Shown here piece by piece: positions 39,532 to 52,600 of a DNA stretch of 64,000 bases. The DNA comes from Ciona savignyi (taxonomy: Eukaryota > Chordata > Ascidiacea > Phlebobranchia > Cionidae), in contig CH000786.1 in NCBI GenBank assembly GCA_000149265.1, forward strand, positions 1,269,825-1,333,824, given 5' to 3'. Every line of letters starts with the position of its first letter. Position 1 is the first letter of the stretch. The translations under genes were made by a program, and so were the position numbers. A model generated the notes under the pieces. It was not told the origin of the DNA. It saw only the letters and a program-made list of their open reading frames with translations, and did no database searches.

Positions 39532-39648
39532 TACGGTCGTGTGGCCGAATGGTTAACGCGACCGATACATATACCGACTATTATACAAAAACGGTCCTAG
39601 TGACGAGCCCATCATGGATTCGAAACTTAGCTCGGTAAAAAAATATAT
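39532..39648 (+). repeat. SINE-A, well preserved
   Basis: It runs GTACGGTCGTGTGGCCGAAT, GGTTAACGCGACCGATACAT, ACGGTCCTAGTGACGAGCCC, then GGATTCGAAACTTAGCTCGG and an A-rich end. It is a good reference copy of the family. Confidence 0.92.
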
Positions 39649-39769
39649 ACGGCGTTTTACGGGGATCGGTTTCGAACCAAAGACCACTAGATTCAACTCC
39701 AGGAAATTTGTTGCAGGCTAGCCGCACATTCATCGCCCTAACTGACTTCATAATCAAAAAATTTGAGTT

Positions 39770-39858
39770 AAGTTTTGAATCCATCAGGACCGTTTTTTGT
39801 ATAAGAGTCGGTATATGTATCGGTCGCGTCAACCATTCGGCCACACGGCCATACACTT
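39770..39858 (-). repeat. SINE-A copy
   Basis: A minus-strand copy with GGCCGAATGGTTGACGCGAC and GATACATATACCGACTC. It faces the plus copy at 39532-39648, so the two form an inverted pair. Confidence 0.85.
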
Positions 39859-40904
39859 CATAATCAAACTGATCCAAACTACATTATAAAATTAGCGATG
39901 TTTGATAAACTGCGTCTAATTTTCGAAATGTGGTACATTATAAGCGATTCCAAATTTGGTTAGACAAAATATAAACAAATAGCGGAATTCAGAAGCTGCA
40001 ATAAAATATATAAACATATAATAGCATATATAGTTTTTTTTATAACAGTATTGCATATTTGAAAAGACTATTTATCGGAAACGGGTGAGGTCATGAAAAA
40101 ACAACGCTTAAAGTCAAGAACGAGTCAATTATATATACTATATCTTAATTACAGGAGCTGCCCAGAGTTTTAATAAAATAGAAAAAAATATTTTATTTTA
40201 AACTTTGCATGTTAAATGACAATTATGTTGGGAATCTTGGCACGCAAGGCTAACTCATCTTAAATTTCCAGATAGGCACTTATACAGGTATTAGCTTAGC
40301 TGTAGGTTACCTTATCCAAGCCTTGTGTTTAATTATTAAAGGGAGGCTTGGATCGTGCAATTGCGTTTTATTTGCTTATTTAGCTGTATTAATCGTTAAG
40401 AACGTCAAGGCAGGTTGACAAATGTATTTCAAATGCGGTTGCATTAGCTGGGTATTAGCCCTGTGCAAATCGACAGGATTGTCGCAGCCCAGTATTGCAG
40501 TCTCGTGATACTTAAGCACATATTGCGAATGCTGTATGCAATAAACACAACAACATATAAAGAGCCGCAAGTCAACTAGATTGGTGGGAAGATGGCTCGT
40601 ATGTTTCAGCTCGATGGTTTATGGTTTACCGTTTTTAAAGTTTATGTCCCGACCCCAGGTATCGAACTCGTGACGGGGTCATTACTGAGTCCGATTTTTT
40701 TTTAATTAAAACCTGTATAAAATTCGCGTTACTTAACGGTCAAAAATTTAAATTTTATTAAACACAGGTTTTAAAAGCCATTTTAGTATGACTTTTTTGC
40801 TTTTCATGGCTATTTTTTTAGCGGTGAAAATTTCAAAACCCTAATCGCTCGTCACTTTGTCTGTTGTAACGCGTTATTCATTCGGTTGTTTATGCAGGTT
40901 TTTT

Positions 40905-41010
40905 TGTTTATGCATGTAAACCCAGATGGGCTCGTCACTTGGACCCTGTTTTTGTATATGTTGGTATATGTATCATTCGCGCTAACCATGAGGCCACACG
41001 AGCGTTCTCT
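40905..41010 (-). repeat. SINE-A copy
   Basis: A minus-strand copy with GTGTGGCCTCATGGTTAGCG, ATACATATACCAACATAT and GAGCCCATCTGGG. Confidence 0.8.
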
Positions 41011-41439
41011 TTTCGGCTGAATCACATAGGAAATAGATTTATTAAACCCTAGCGCCACCACACGACGAACAAATCCCGACACTTTAATTTCCCCAGATAA
41101 TTATCCCGCTGTTTTAACCAACGTTGTAATGAATTTACTTACAAAATAGGGTGATAAGATATGAGGAAAATGGGGCATTTATCACAGGACTAATTATCAG
41201 ATTACCTCATGCCAACCGCTGGGTTACCCAAGCTATTACAGTTTATTGTACGTAATTAAGACCTACGTTCTGTTTCGAGTAAACCCGCTAATTTAATGGG
41301 TTATTGTAATATCCCCTAATTGCCCTTCTCAAAAACAGAACCATTTAAGCAACCGAGAGTTTTGACGCACAACCTTACCACTGCAGGCTAACACTATAAC
41401 CGACTGTGATATGAGACAGATACTAAAAACCAAAACTCG

Positions 41440-41550
41440 TACGGTCGTCTGGCCAGTGGGTAACGCGACCGATACATATACCTACTCCTATACAAAAGCA
41501 ATTAGAGTAACGAGTTTACCATGGGTTCGAAATTTGGCTCGGTAAAAAGA
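41440..41550 (+). repeat. SINE-A copy
   Basis: A plus-strand copy with TACGGTCGTCTGGCCAGTGG, GTAACGCGACCGATACATAT and GGGTTCGAAATTTGGCTCGG. Confidence 0.87.
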
Positions 41551-44500
41551 CCATAACCCATACATCTTTGTATGAAACGGCCACAAATAACTGCTCCTAA
41601 AATTAAAAGCCAAAATGCAATGACGAATGTAGGTATATCATAAGGGATGATTGTAGCTGTCCACACATGATGGCATATGCGCTGCCACAAAGAACTTTAT
41701 TGTCAGCTTTAAATTAGAACCACTCTTCTTCTACATTAGTATTGACGCCTTAACCCCACTGTCACTCATCGACGGCGGCAACTTATGACTTCGAGCGGCT
41801 AAAATGACTCAAATTCGGAAATCGAATTCAGATTGTTACTTTCCTCATTTCTCGAGCGGCGAGTTGAGCTGTCTGGTAGTGGTGGCACAGCACGACACAA
41901 TAAACAGAACGCGATAGAGGCGACCTAATGGTAGATTTCGATATGAACAGCGGGTAGCGACGCTTATGGTGAGTAGAAACAGAAGGCATTTTATCATCAA
42001 ACGACACACAAATAGTAATGTTGTGAGGTTGAAACGGTCGCATAAACAGAGCTTTGAATAATGCGTCTTTGTGGCTGAGTGGCCAAGTGAATGGCCGGTG
42101 TTTACAATGGCAATACAAACGACACGACTGGTAAAGGGTCCGGAATCTATAGTTATGTTGTAATCAACAAATAACCGTAAACACCTGTGTATATAGTTTC
42201 CGTGTCGGAAAGTAAACACGAGTTTGGCGGGACGCTGAAGGCTTTTGTGCTGGCGGCCGGCGGAGAAGTTTATTTTTTCGGGAAATCGGACCGCTGGCTG
42301 TTTACTCTACAACCTGTTCGGCCTGCCTAATATCAAGCCTGGCAACAAACAAACCAGAGGTTATGGAAACCTGGGATCAATAGGCGAGGCCGGGCCAGTG
42401 CGGCGCGCCTGGGGCACCAAAGGAGCATTATTTATTTATAAACACAGTTTTATTGTTGGGCATGTGTGTTCCGCACAAACAAACTGCGCTAATGAAATTA
42501 GGAATAAAAGACGTCGGTATGGGCGAGGCGACGAAAGCGTTATATATTTCTAAGCCATTCTCTCACCTGGTGCGGTGTTTGCTTAGCGGTTATTTCGTCG
42601 TTTTCTAAACGACGTGTTTACCGCTGGTTGCGCAATAATACCAGCATCTATCCGTCCTATTCCGGCGTGCCGTTGGAAAAAGCCAAAATTTACAACTTCG
42701 CTGACAAATAATCGGAACATACCCGAGACTACCAGCCATGACGTAATATTTGCACGACGTCAGCCAAAAGGTTTACGATGTATCTCGAGGCAAGGAGGTT
42801 ATGTGTCTGCGTTGTTTCAAATGACAAGTTATAACGCTGTAAAACTGCCAACTGTTCTAGGGAGGGTTTACAGATAGCGGATTTTTTCGTAAATCACTCC
42901 CTGTTGTTAACGTCTTACTTTTAACTGCGTTCTTATTGCGAAACAAAAAAAACTGTCAAACCGCTCAAAGCAGACCGACACCAAACCACACAACTAAACT
43001 TACTATATACTACACTATGGTATTAAAAACTTACCGGAAAATGTAGATGGAATAAGGTGTGGAATTCACGATACTCAAGTAGACAACCTTTCGAAATCAA
43101 GAAATCAAGTCAGGCCGATTAATCGTTTCATAAATAAATGAATTATAAGATATCCTGTAAAACTATTTTTTAAAAAGAGATGCACTTTGTTTACAAACAA
43201 TCTTATACGCAACAAACAGTCGTTTTCGGCTGTCGATTTACAACCTATCCTACTGGGTACAGTAAACACTGTCGAGCACCAGTTAACATATGGCCTTTGG
43301 TACGAGTCATCCACAAGTCACCTTCGGCCGTTTCTTGGCCCAAGCTTCTGACAAATAGTCATAAAACAAACAGCAAGGTGCCGTAATATCGTTTGTTTGT
43401 GCGCGCCAAGAAAAAGCGCGCGCTCCCTGCGCACAACAAACACGCTACGTGCCAAGGCACAAGATGTCTGGAATTCACAGCGCCTCTCCTTCGAGCGCTT
43501 CCACGAATTTACAACTTTTTAGACGAAACTTATGTCAGTGACGTTTTATATCTGTGGTGGTTTTGTCTTCTTGTTTATTGACGGTTTCGTTTCGTTTGAA
43601 TCGTTTTGAGTGTTCAATGCTTTGCACTGCCTACTGTGAATTTCCATCCGTTCAAGTTGGTTAGGTGAAGGGTTGACAAACAAACAAAACTTGAAGGGTC
43701 ATCGTCTGCTCTCAGCAGCATGTTACCGCTGATAGCTTCCCTGGGCAATATTTTACGTATACAAGTAGAATAGGCAGCAGACGGCTCTCGATGCGTTTCG
43801 GGTCAAGTACCCTTTATAACTTCGACTCGCGAATTGAAACAAGCGCCGATGCTTGAATTGGGAGCCGAGATGTCAAAACAATGCGTTTCGTCATCGCCCC
43901 TTTCCGGTGACGGATTAAGAGCTCAAAGCGGCTTCGCTACCTGCGAAGACAGGCAGCGGCGACTTAGGCAAATGGGCCGTGCAGACGAGCAGCTATCCCA
44001 CTATATTACACCCAAACTCGATACGTTATGAAGCACATATGGTGTCAAAATACAGCGGACGGCACTTAAAACCTCTCAAAGTGCGAGCATGGCAATAAAA
44101 CAGACTGACAACCACTCAACATAGACAAACACGTAAATAGCAACAATACGAGGAATGAGAAACTATGGCAATACAGACACGAAAGCGACAAAGGCCGTTC
44201 TGCTCAACTTCAGTTGTCAACACGCAAATGCAACATGCACTATTATCACAACAAGAGCGAGATAAGGCACTCAAAATACAGCGAGACTTAAGCATGTGTT
44301 TTTGAACAAATTCAAAATGGACATTTCACAATTCCAATACAAATACTTTCACAATTTTAACACTTGTCTAAAACCCGGTGTGGAAAGACGGCATTGAGCA
44401 GATTTATCAAGCTTTGTTATTTACTGATTTGAGTACAGAACGCCAGGTCAAGTTAAAATGCCTCCTGTATCCTTAATATAGGCCTGCATTTGGTTATCGA

Positions 44501-44794
44501 TAAATACTGTACAAAATAACTTTGCTAGCACTGGGTTGTCATTCAACAATGTATCTATTGGTTTGCGCACAACGCTTGGTAAACAATAATCGGCTTGGAC
44601 GACTTGCGAGAAGGCTAAAGATGATTGGAGACCATTCGAGGTTTCATTACCAGCAGCACAATGCGCAGTAAACATAGCAAACAAACAAGCAGAAACCCAT
44701 GTATGCGATAGAAGCTGCCACACACGACGAAGCTCTTCCTAACTTCTATAACCACTACATACCTGAAGATTGCTGCTTATGAATATTATTTTGC

Positions 44795-45030
44795 TAACCG
44801 AGCTAAGTTTCGAACCCATACAGGGTTCGTCACTAGGACCGCTTTTTTATATAATTCGGTATATGTATCGGTCGCGGTAACCATTCGCCGACACGAACTT
44901 ACTATGAATAATTTGTTTACCGAGCCAAGTTTCGATCCCATGATTGGCTCGTCACTAGGACCGTTTTTTTCGTATAAGAGTCGGTATATGTATCGGTCGC
45001 GTTAACCATTTGGCCGCACGACCGTACAAC
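44795..45030 (-). repeat. Two SINE-A copies in tandem
   Basis: Two minus-strand copies (about 44795-44905 and 44918-45030) stand head to tail. Each has GGCCG/CGGCG A-box text, CCGATACATATACC and the B box TTCGAAACTTAGC or GATCGAAACTTGG. Confidence 0.9.
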
Positions 45031-46768
45031 TATGAATAATATTTCCATTACATGTCTGACATGTGAACAGATGACGCTACTTAGCATTGAAACTGCCCAG
45101 TGGTCCAGAGACACGCTCAGTTCGTGTGAGGTCGGGTCGAGTGAGGTGGGTACGTCACGATACAGGTGAAATGCATTATACATTTGATTGGAGGCCTAAA
45201 TCGAACATGTCGTATTAATCTGTTTCGTATTACATTAAATTATGATCAAGTATAGCAGCAGATATGAATACAAATTGTGTTTCTAAGGTCATGAGTGTCA
45301 CCTATATGTTTAAGTTTAATTAAACACTAAAGTAAGGTAGAGTTTTTTTATTACATTTAAATTTGAGTAAGGGCAACGTAGCATTTTTTTGATTTTTGGA
45401 TGATCTAATTAAGTGAAACAAAATATATCGGTCAAAAGTCAATATAACACTTTATTTTATAATCGTTTTTTTTTCACCAAATAAAGTTTATGGTCGTGAA
45501 TATGGAATACACCACTCTGAACTTCTCAATATAAAAAGTGGTATATTGGCGTTATACTTTTTGTTGTTGTATAAAAGCACATAATGAACAATGTTTATTT
45601 TGTTATATTTATGTTGAAAGATCGTGCCGTAAGTCGTAAACCAGGTGGTCCGGCCGTATGTATACAATATTGGCCTAATTGCGATGGGCCTCAATAAAAC
45701 GACCCTTTTCTTTGTAGTTGCGTCGTCACAAGAATGCTATTTTCGTTTACCAATATCTGCAAACCAGCCCGCAATCTATGTGTACAGGAAACTGGCGGGG
45801 TATAAAGCACGCACCGGCTCTTGTCTAAGGCTTTTATAGGCCTATTATGCCCGGGAAGATTTATTAAATTCTCTCCGCGCAGCTTAACCAAGGACCAGCG
45901 ATCCGACGAAAGAACCCCACCCTGGAAAACAAAAACAGAGTAAACAAAACCAAACACGATGGCCCGAGCAGCGGAAGGTACACACGGGAGAGTAAACACC
46001 GCACAACAAAAGCCAGTTGAAAGACGGCGATATATGCGGCGAAGCAGTACAATAGCACTTTTTAATAAAATGCAAGATCGTTTTCTGCCGATGCGTGGCA
46101 TATTCGTCGGGTTTAACTGCCGGACGATTTGAAAGGGGAGTTGTTTGCTTTTGCAGACAAAAACTTTCCTTGTTTAGTTTAAGACGCATTTAAAAGTCCA
46201 TTATGTAGAAGTGGGGGGCTAACATTTTGCTGTACAAATGTTAATTGAAAATCCAGTGGGATTCCTTCCAGCCCACATTTTTAATCGTAAATTTTAATAA
46301 TATTTTTAAAAAAGGTTAGACCTGTCGTAAAAGTATTAACGCATAGGAGTTGTTTAGAGTAAAATCTTAAATGCTACGTTCCATAAAAATCCAATAACCA
46401 CATTCCAACTTTACAGTAACCTTTGGTAAGTTCGTAAAAAAGGGAATACTCGTATTTGGAATGTTGTAGTAACGCTGTCAACGGAAGACTTTTACCCTCA
46501 ATGGGAAGCGCCCCCCGAAAACAACCAGCCAATACTAGTAATAAGAATAAGCTGCATATATGAGGAACCGGTACCTTCTTTTATATTTGCCATTAAGCTT
46601 AACCGTATGACCTCTGAGCGAGCTATTTTCAACGGCCGACTTTTTCTGGCTTTAAACCGTTGACTTAGAGTGCGTATCAGGTTTGTGTCTAAAGTTGGGT
46701 CATAAGTCTTTTATTATATATAAATAGGTTGCGACCCAAGGCCACAGTAACAATGTACTGGGTTTGTA

Positions 46769-46882
46769 CTGTCGTGTGGCCGAATGGTTAACGTGACCGA
46801 TACATATACAGAATTAAATATAAAAAACGGACTTTGTGAAGAGAACAATACGGTTTTAAACCTTGGCCTGGTAAAAACAAAA
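46769..46882 (+). repeat. SINE-A copy
   Basis: A plus-strand copy with TGTCGTGTGGCCGAATGGTT, AACGTGACCGATACATATAC and a decayed B box (GGTTTTAAACCTTGG). Confidence 0.85.
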
Positions 46883-47483
46883 AAAATGTACTGGGTTTTA
46901 AAACTACACCTGGGTTGTCACTCTATCTCGGAATTATATGGCCACATGGTCCTGATTATTAAGTTATCTGTACAAAGATATTCTTTATAACACGACTAAT
47001 CGTCAGATTACATTGTACATGCGGTCCGGTTTTCAGAGTAATTTGCAGTGAGTTGTATATCTTAAGCTAATTAACGTATTTTAAGAACACAACAGATTAT
47101 AAACCGGCTGGTTTTTGATCTCAGTTATTTTAAAGAATAATGGTGGCCAACCACAAGTATGTTGATATCTCAGTTAAGATAATGTGCCCGAATTGGCTTA
47201 TAAAACGAAAATCAGTATATAAAACAACACAATCCCACTAACTAGTTGAATTCCCACGCATCATTTTTGCTACTTTTTACTCACTAGCGCCATCTGACAA
47301 ACTCATATTTTTAGCTACGACTTGAGTATTTTGATGGCAATATACAACTTATTTCGATGATAATAAACAACTTCGATGATAATAAACAAAAATCTTCATT
47401 AAAATTTAAATTAGCCTTTTCGATAAATTCTACATGAGTTCAAACACAAATAAACTCGAATCACTCGCACAATTAGTTTTTAC

Positions 47484-47575
47484 GGTCGTGTGGGCGACCG
47501 ATACATATATAAACTATATAAAAACGGTCTTATAGTAACGATCTCATCATGGGTTCGATTTTAAGATCGGTAAAA
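47484..47575 (+). repeat. SINE-A copy with internal deletion
   Basis: TACGGTCGTGTGG is followed directly by GCGACCGATACATATAT, so the A-box core is deleted. The B-box end is TGGGTTCGATTTTAAGATC. Confidence 0.82.
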
Positions 47576-48584
47576 ATAAAAGGATGCTTAAATGTGTATT
47601 CTGAAGACAAAAATTTTGAGGACAAAATACTAGAACTAGAATAGTATATGACAATTTTCGTTGTGTCGCCACCGATCAGTTGTTGGCGCTGCTACTTTGT
47701 GTTTATTTCGTTAACCACCTTGGTAGGCGAGAAAGAACGTTTTATGATAGTTACAGTTTAATTTAGTTTATTTTCTATTTTCACTAAGAAAACACAAAAC
47801 AGGATATTTGATAGAAATGTGGAAACAGGAATAAAAGGCAAAGCGAAAGTCGCTTAACAGTCTAAAATCCAATAAATTATAAGTTTCCGTATATTTAGAC
47901 GTGCCGCCAAACCCTCAGTTACCTGGTGCACACAGTCGCGTTGGGTTTCAAACCCACCATCTTTGACTATATGTCGAGCTATCATTTTCGTTCGGACACA
48001 ATTTAACGACGAGTTGCCACCACCCACTAAATCGATCGATAGACATCTTAAGTTAAATATACAACACTCCGCACTAGCTTTCCCTTTTGTCAACGCGAGG
48101 TAATCCGACAATTGTCTGTGTTATGACGACTGTCGTTGTGCTAGATAGTTGATGGCCCGAGCCGACTGTTCCTTTGGGAGAAGCTGGCCAAAGTCACGTA
48201 CAACAATATTGGCTTAAAGCATTTCGCAAATTAATATTTCTATTTGCGTTTTATTTTTAAATAAACATATTATGCTACAATCTAGGACATGACAATACGA
48301 ACTCTCTGTAGCTTTTTCCATTCTCCTAGCGATTTAACGTAAAAGATAAACACGATTACTATGTGGGATGGAAAAACGCATAAAGCGTGAGGGTAATCAT
48401 CTGACCATCGCGTACCCACAGTCGGGTACAATAGCGATTGCAGTGTGTTTAATATATTTTAACGGATATTTCACTAGGAAAAAGCAAACCAGCTGGCCTA
48501 AAACCATTCTCATCTCAAAAGTGGACGATGTACCTCAACGATTGCGTAAGCAAGTACAATACTCACACCTGTTAACCAACCGGT

Positions 48585-48685
48585 TCTGGCGGTTTAGTGC
48601 GACGCCTTTCAACCGAAAGGTTGCGGATTCGAAACAAGTCGGTTGTGTTCTTGTGCAAGGCACTTAACGGACACTGCATTTATTT
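48585..48685 (+). repeat. SINE-B head fragment
   Basis: It has GGCGGTTTAGTGCGACGCCT, TTCAACCGAAAGGTTGCGGA, and GTGCAAGGCACTTAACGGAC. The tail half is absent. Confidence 0.8.
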
Positions 48686-48757
48686 ATTTTCTTGTGTCCT
48701 CTTCTATCCTAGTACATTATAGATAATTTCTTAATATGTCTGGCCGTAATAGCTAGC

Positions 48758-48930
48758 CGAGCAAGTGCATCATCTTTCAGCCGAAGGATGAAGCACTCAA
48801 AATTAGTCGGTTGTGTCCCAGTGGGCTAATTAGCATTACCCATTAATCATTTGGTTCAGGCAATGTGTGCTGAGCTTCTTGCCCATGGACACAACCGACC
48901 AGCTAGCGACAAGTTTTGGTTCTGCAGCCT
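48758..48930. repeat. Composite SINE-B fragments
   Basis: A plus-strand head fragment (GTCGGTTGTGTCCCAGTGGG) runs into a minus-strand fragment (GGACACAACCGACCAGCTAG, CGACAAGTTTTGG). It looks like nested or recombined copies. Confidence 0.65.
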
Positions 48931-48934
48931 TTTA

Positions 48935-49215
48935 GACAGGATATTCATGTTTTATCACCGTGAATGGGAAAACCCAGGGGGTTAACACACGCGCAATGGT
49001 CACATCACCTCGCGCCCACCGTCGAGTACCGGAGCTATTGAAGTGTGTTGTGTATGATAGACAAGTTCCTTCAATTTGGTATAACCGATTAATCCGCTGG
49101 GTTCAAGCAATGTTCGTAAAGTGCCTTGCCCAAGGACACAACCGACTAAGCTAGCGACCAGTTTCGCATCTGCAACCTTTCAATTGAAAGGCGACGCAAC
49201 TTATCAACTAAGCTA
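48935..49215 (-). repeat. SINE-B, nearly full length
   Basis: A minus-strand copy from CAGGATATTCATG through CCGTGAATGGGAAAACCC to AATTGAAAGGCGACGC. It lies downstream of the SPT4 stop codon. Confidence 0.9.
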
Positions 49216-49490
49216 AATTTGGAAATATATTTAAAAACTTTAAATTAGCAGATCCAGATCCATTTATTGGCAATGCTGCAGCAATAAATGCGGTAAAAAT
49301 TAAACAAATAGCTTTACTGTATCCACTGCAACACAGTTTCTAATGAAAAAAATTACTAAAAATGTCGGAAACGAATGCTCTTTTATACAAAGTCACGTTA
49401 TTTCTGGTTTGTATCTGATGTCAGTGTCGTGGTATCTACGACGTTGAGATCGCCATCAATGCTTAATATTAATAGTGAGCATAACTAGCT

Positions 49491-49618
49491 TTAATCCGTG
49501 GCTTTCTGACTTGTGTCTCTGGACCGATACGCCACGCCACTTGCTTTCAAATCTCTTATTATGCTCGAGGGAAGTCGTCCAGTTACACTGATCGCGTAAC
49601 AACCCGGTTTAAACTTTT
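49491..49618 (-). CDS. SUPT4H1: SPT4 exon 4
   Basis: It encodes [20 protein letters not shown] then [20 protein letters not shown] and Asp before the stop. The human counterpart is [20 protein letters not shown]. SINE-B copies in opposite orientation lie on both sides (48935-49215 and 49664-49952). Confidence 0.96.
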
Positions 49619-52600
49619 CTGCAATAATAAGTTACATGGTGGTAAATATACATTGATTTCAATCGGTAAGTCTGGTGGTTTAGTGCGACGCCTTTCAACT
49701 GAAAGGTCGAAGGTTCGAAACTGGTCGCTAGCTTATCGGTTGTGTCTTTAGGCAAGGCACTTAATGAAACTTGCCCGAACCCAGCAGATTAATGGGTTCT
49801 ACCAAATTAAAGGAATCTGTGAATCATACACAACACACTGCAATAGCTCTGGTAATCCGATGGTGGGCGCGAGGTTGCCCGTGTGTGTGTGTTAACCCCC
49901 TTGGTTTTCCCATTCACGGGGATGAACATTAATATCCTATCCTATCCTATATTTGGCATACGATTTAGAAAGCATCTGTAGTTGTTTTTGACACATTATA
50001 TAGAGCTATCAGTAGAAAGTTTACTTGCGGAAAGTTTTTAACGGGCATTGTTTGGATCTTTTGTATATTACTTTAATCGAAGGAAATAATTTTCATAATA
50101 TGAGAATAGGTCTTTTGCGAAGAATATAAAAAGAAATACTAAAATATGTAGTGATCACAAATTTGAGAATTAATAAAAATAGCAATTTTTATTTAGAATT
50201 AAAACCATTTTGCAAAATAATTTATATGTTATCAGTGTTATGCTGAATTGCTTGGTTGGTATAAATCAGGGGTTCTTAACCAGGGGGAAATTTACCCCTT
50301 GGGGGTAAATTTACTAAATTATAAGCTAAAGCAAACTTCAATTTTGCATTCTTGTGTGTTTACTGTAGTTTTATATAACTAAAAAAACAATTTTGATATG
50401 TGCCCTGGTAAAAAACGAAAATATTGGCTTTATTTTTCTTGACAAAGGTCCACCAAGAAGATGGGGGTAAATTATACTTTTTTTATTCGGAAATGGGTAA
50501 ACGAGACAAAAAGGGTTAAGAACCCCTGGTATAAACGCTTCACAAAACCAGGACTTGATATTTAGTCATGTCCTTGGGCAAGTAATAAATAGTACTGATC
50601 AGTGGCGGCGTTAGTGGGGTGGCAGGGTGGGCCGGCCACCCCTGAAAATATCGACCACCTCTTCAAATTACCCACTTATGTATTTTAAATGCTATGTTAA
50701 AAGTGAATAAAAGTTGAAAAAGGTTTTATGTTCATGCGCTATTCGATAAATGTGTCATACTCCCTCTACCTTTCACTGATCAGCTAGGCAACGCAATTGA
50801 ATAACAATGATTAAGTAGGGGAGTGTGGAGTGCAATTTGAATGAGCGAACTACTTTCGTTCAAAACGTGCCACACACCAACATTTACGTATATGCTAACG
50901 TTTGCTTCTCGTGAAGTCTCACACGCGCAAAGGGGAGGAGAAAGGGCGTGTGTATCTTGTTTATAATATGGTCCTTTCAACGGTCTGCGCACTCTCGTAA
51001 TTTGGCAGAAAGTCAATGAAACTGCGGTCAAAAGTTAATCACGCTTTCTTACTGTGACAGGATACACCCCTTTTTATATAAAACCACCGATCCATATTAA
51101 TATACTGTAGCGTGGACAACATATAAATGAAGCAAACCAGCATATTCTCAGTTTTTGTTTATCCCCATTGTGTTAAAACGTAGAAAGCGTTATAACACGG
51201 GCTATCACCACATGCAGTTTGTTTAGCGTACCGGAATACGACCATGCATCTATCATTCAGGCCGACTTAAGGTTGCTACGACAATGCGAACGAAGCGCGG
51301 TTAAATATCTCGATTGTCTAAGAAGCAACAGACTCATGTACAGTTTTAAATATTAATAAATTCGAGATAGAAAATCACTGTAGGTTGGAACATGTAAAGC
51401 CCTTCTGTTAGCGCGCCAAGGCCTTCGATCGTTAATACAACGTGATCTGCCTTTCTCTTATGCTAATCGTAGAGGACGTGATTCGCACGAATCAACAAAA
51501 AAGACAGAAAGCTTTTCTCTTCTGATGCGCCGTTACCGCAACGAGGAACAAATAAGAAAGTTATGTTTTGGAATTAGCAATTTTTAGTTTTCACTCTAAT
51601 TCGGTTGCTAAAATATAACCGAAGTTTTATTTTGCATCCATTAAAACAAGTCTTATATTAGGCTATAATCTGCAGTACTACCTGAGTACCATACATATAA
51701 AAATCCTATTAAAGATAGAAAGGTACGTACTTATTCGCTGCCACTTTGCGACCCAACTTTCATCAGGTGCCATCATCGAAATAAGTCTAAAAGAAAAATG
51801 GCATTTTCTGATACATTTCTCTTTTATTGGTTTAATTTATTTTTTGTTGTCTTAATTGCAAAAACATGGGAAAGACACTTAATAGAGATTATATAGGATA
51901 GGATATATTCATGTTTATCCCCGTGAATGGGAAAACCAATGGGGTTAACACAAGGGCAATCGTTAGATCACCTCCCGCCCACCGTCGGGTTACCGGAGCT
52001 ATTGCAGTATTTTGTATATGACACACTAGTTCCTTCAATTTAGTACAACCCATTAATCCGCTGGGTTCAGGTGATGTCCGTTAAGTACTTTTCCCAAGCA
52101 CACAACCAACTAGCTAGCGACCAGTTTCGAATCTGCAACCTTTCGGTTGAAAGGCGTCGCACTAAACCACCAGACTAAAGTCGGTTGTGTCCTTTGGCAA
52201 GGCACTTTACGGACATTGCCTGATCACAGCGGATTATTGGATTCTACCAAATTGAAGGAACGTGTCTATCATATATAACACACTGCAATAGCTCTGGTAA
52301 CCCGACGGTGGGCGCGAGGAGATTCGACGATTGCCCGTGTTTAACCCACTTGGTTTCCGAATTNNNNNNNNNNNNNNNNNNNNNNNNNNNNNNNNNNNNN
52401 NNNNNNNNNNNNNNNNNNNNNNNNNNNNNNNNNNNNNNNNNNNNNNNNNNNNNNNNNNNNNNNTAGATCCTAATCTTCGCAATTAAGCTATATTAAATTA
52501 AGGCACTAAAAACTATGAAAAGCCTATCACATGTACCCGTCAAAGGAGGAACTGGTGCAGTCATACACCATGTCACGATTCCCGCGCATGTGAAGGTATT

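Larger units (their letters stand above)
35262..49490. other. About 14 kb with no convincing gene, upstream of FOXP
   Basis: I find no exon chain here on either strand. The region holds SINE-A copies (37890-38000, 39532-39648, 39770-39858, 40905-41010, 41440-41550, 44795-45030, 46769-46882, 47484-47575) and, near its end, SINE-B copies. By position it should contain the FOXP 5' untranslated exon(s), promoter and enhancers, but no promoter motif is strong enough to call. Confidence 0.55.

Noticed and set aside
44448..44723. Minus-strand ORF with a hydrophobic start
   Set aside because: It lacks an ATG at the start, has no splice partners and matches no family that I recognise.
48368..48667. 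Plus-strand ORF of 99 codons
   Set aside because: Its second half is translated SINE-B head sequence, and no coding signal remains.
50595..50780. Second transposon starting CAGTGGCGGCG
   Set aside because: The start looks like a transposon terminus, but no matching inverted end was found. Only a short TGATCAGTG/CACTGATCA palindrome is present.
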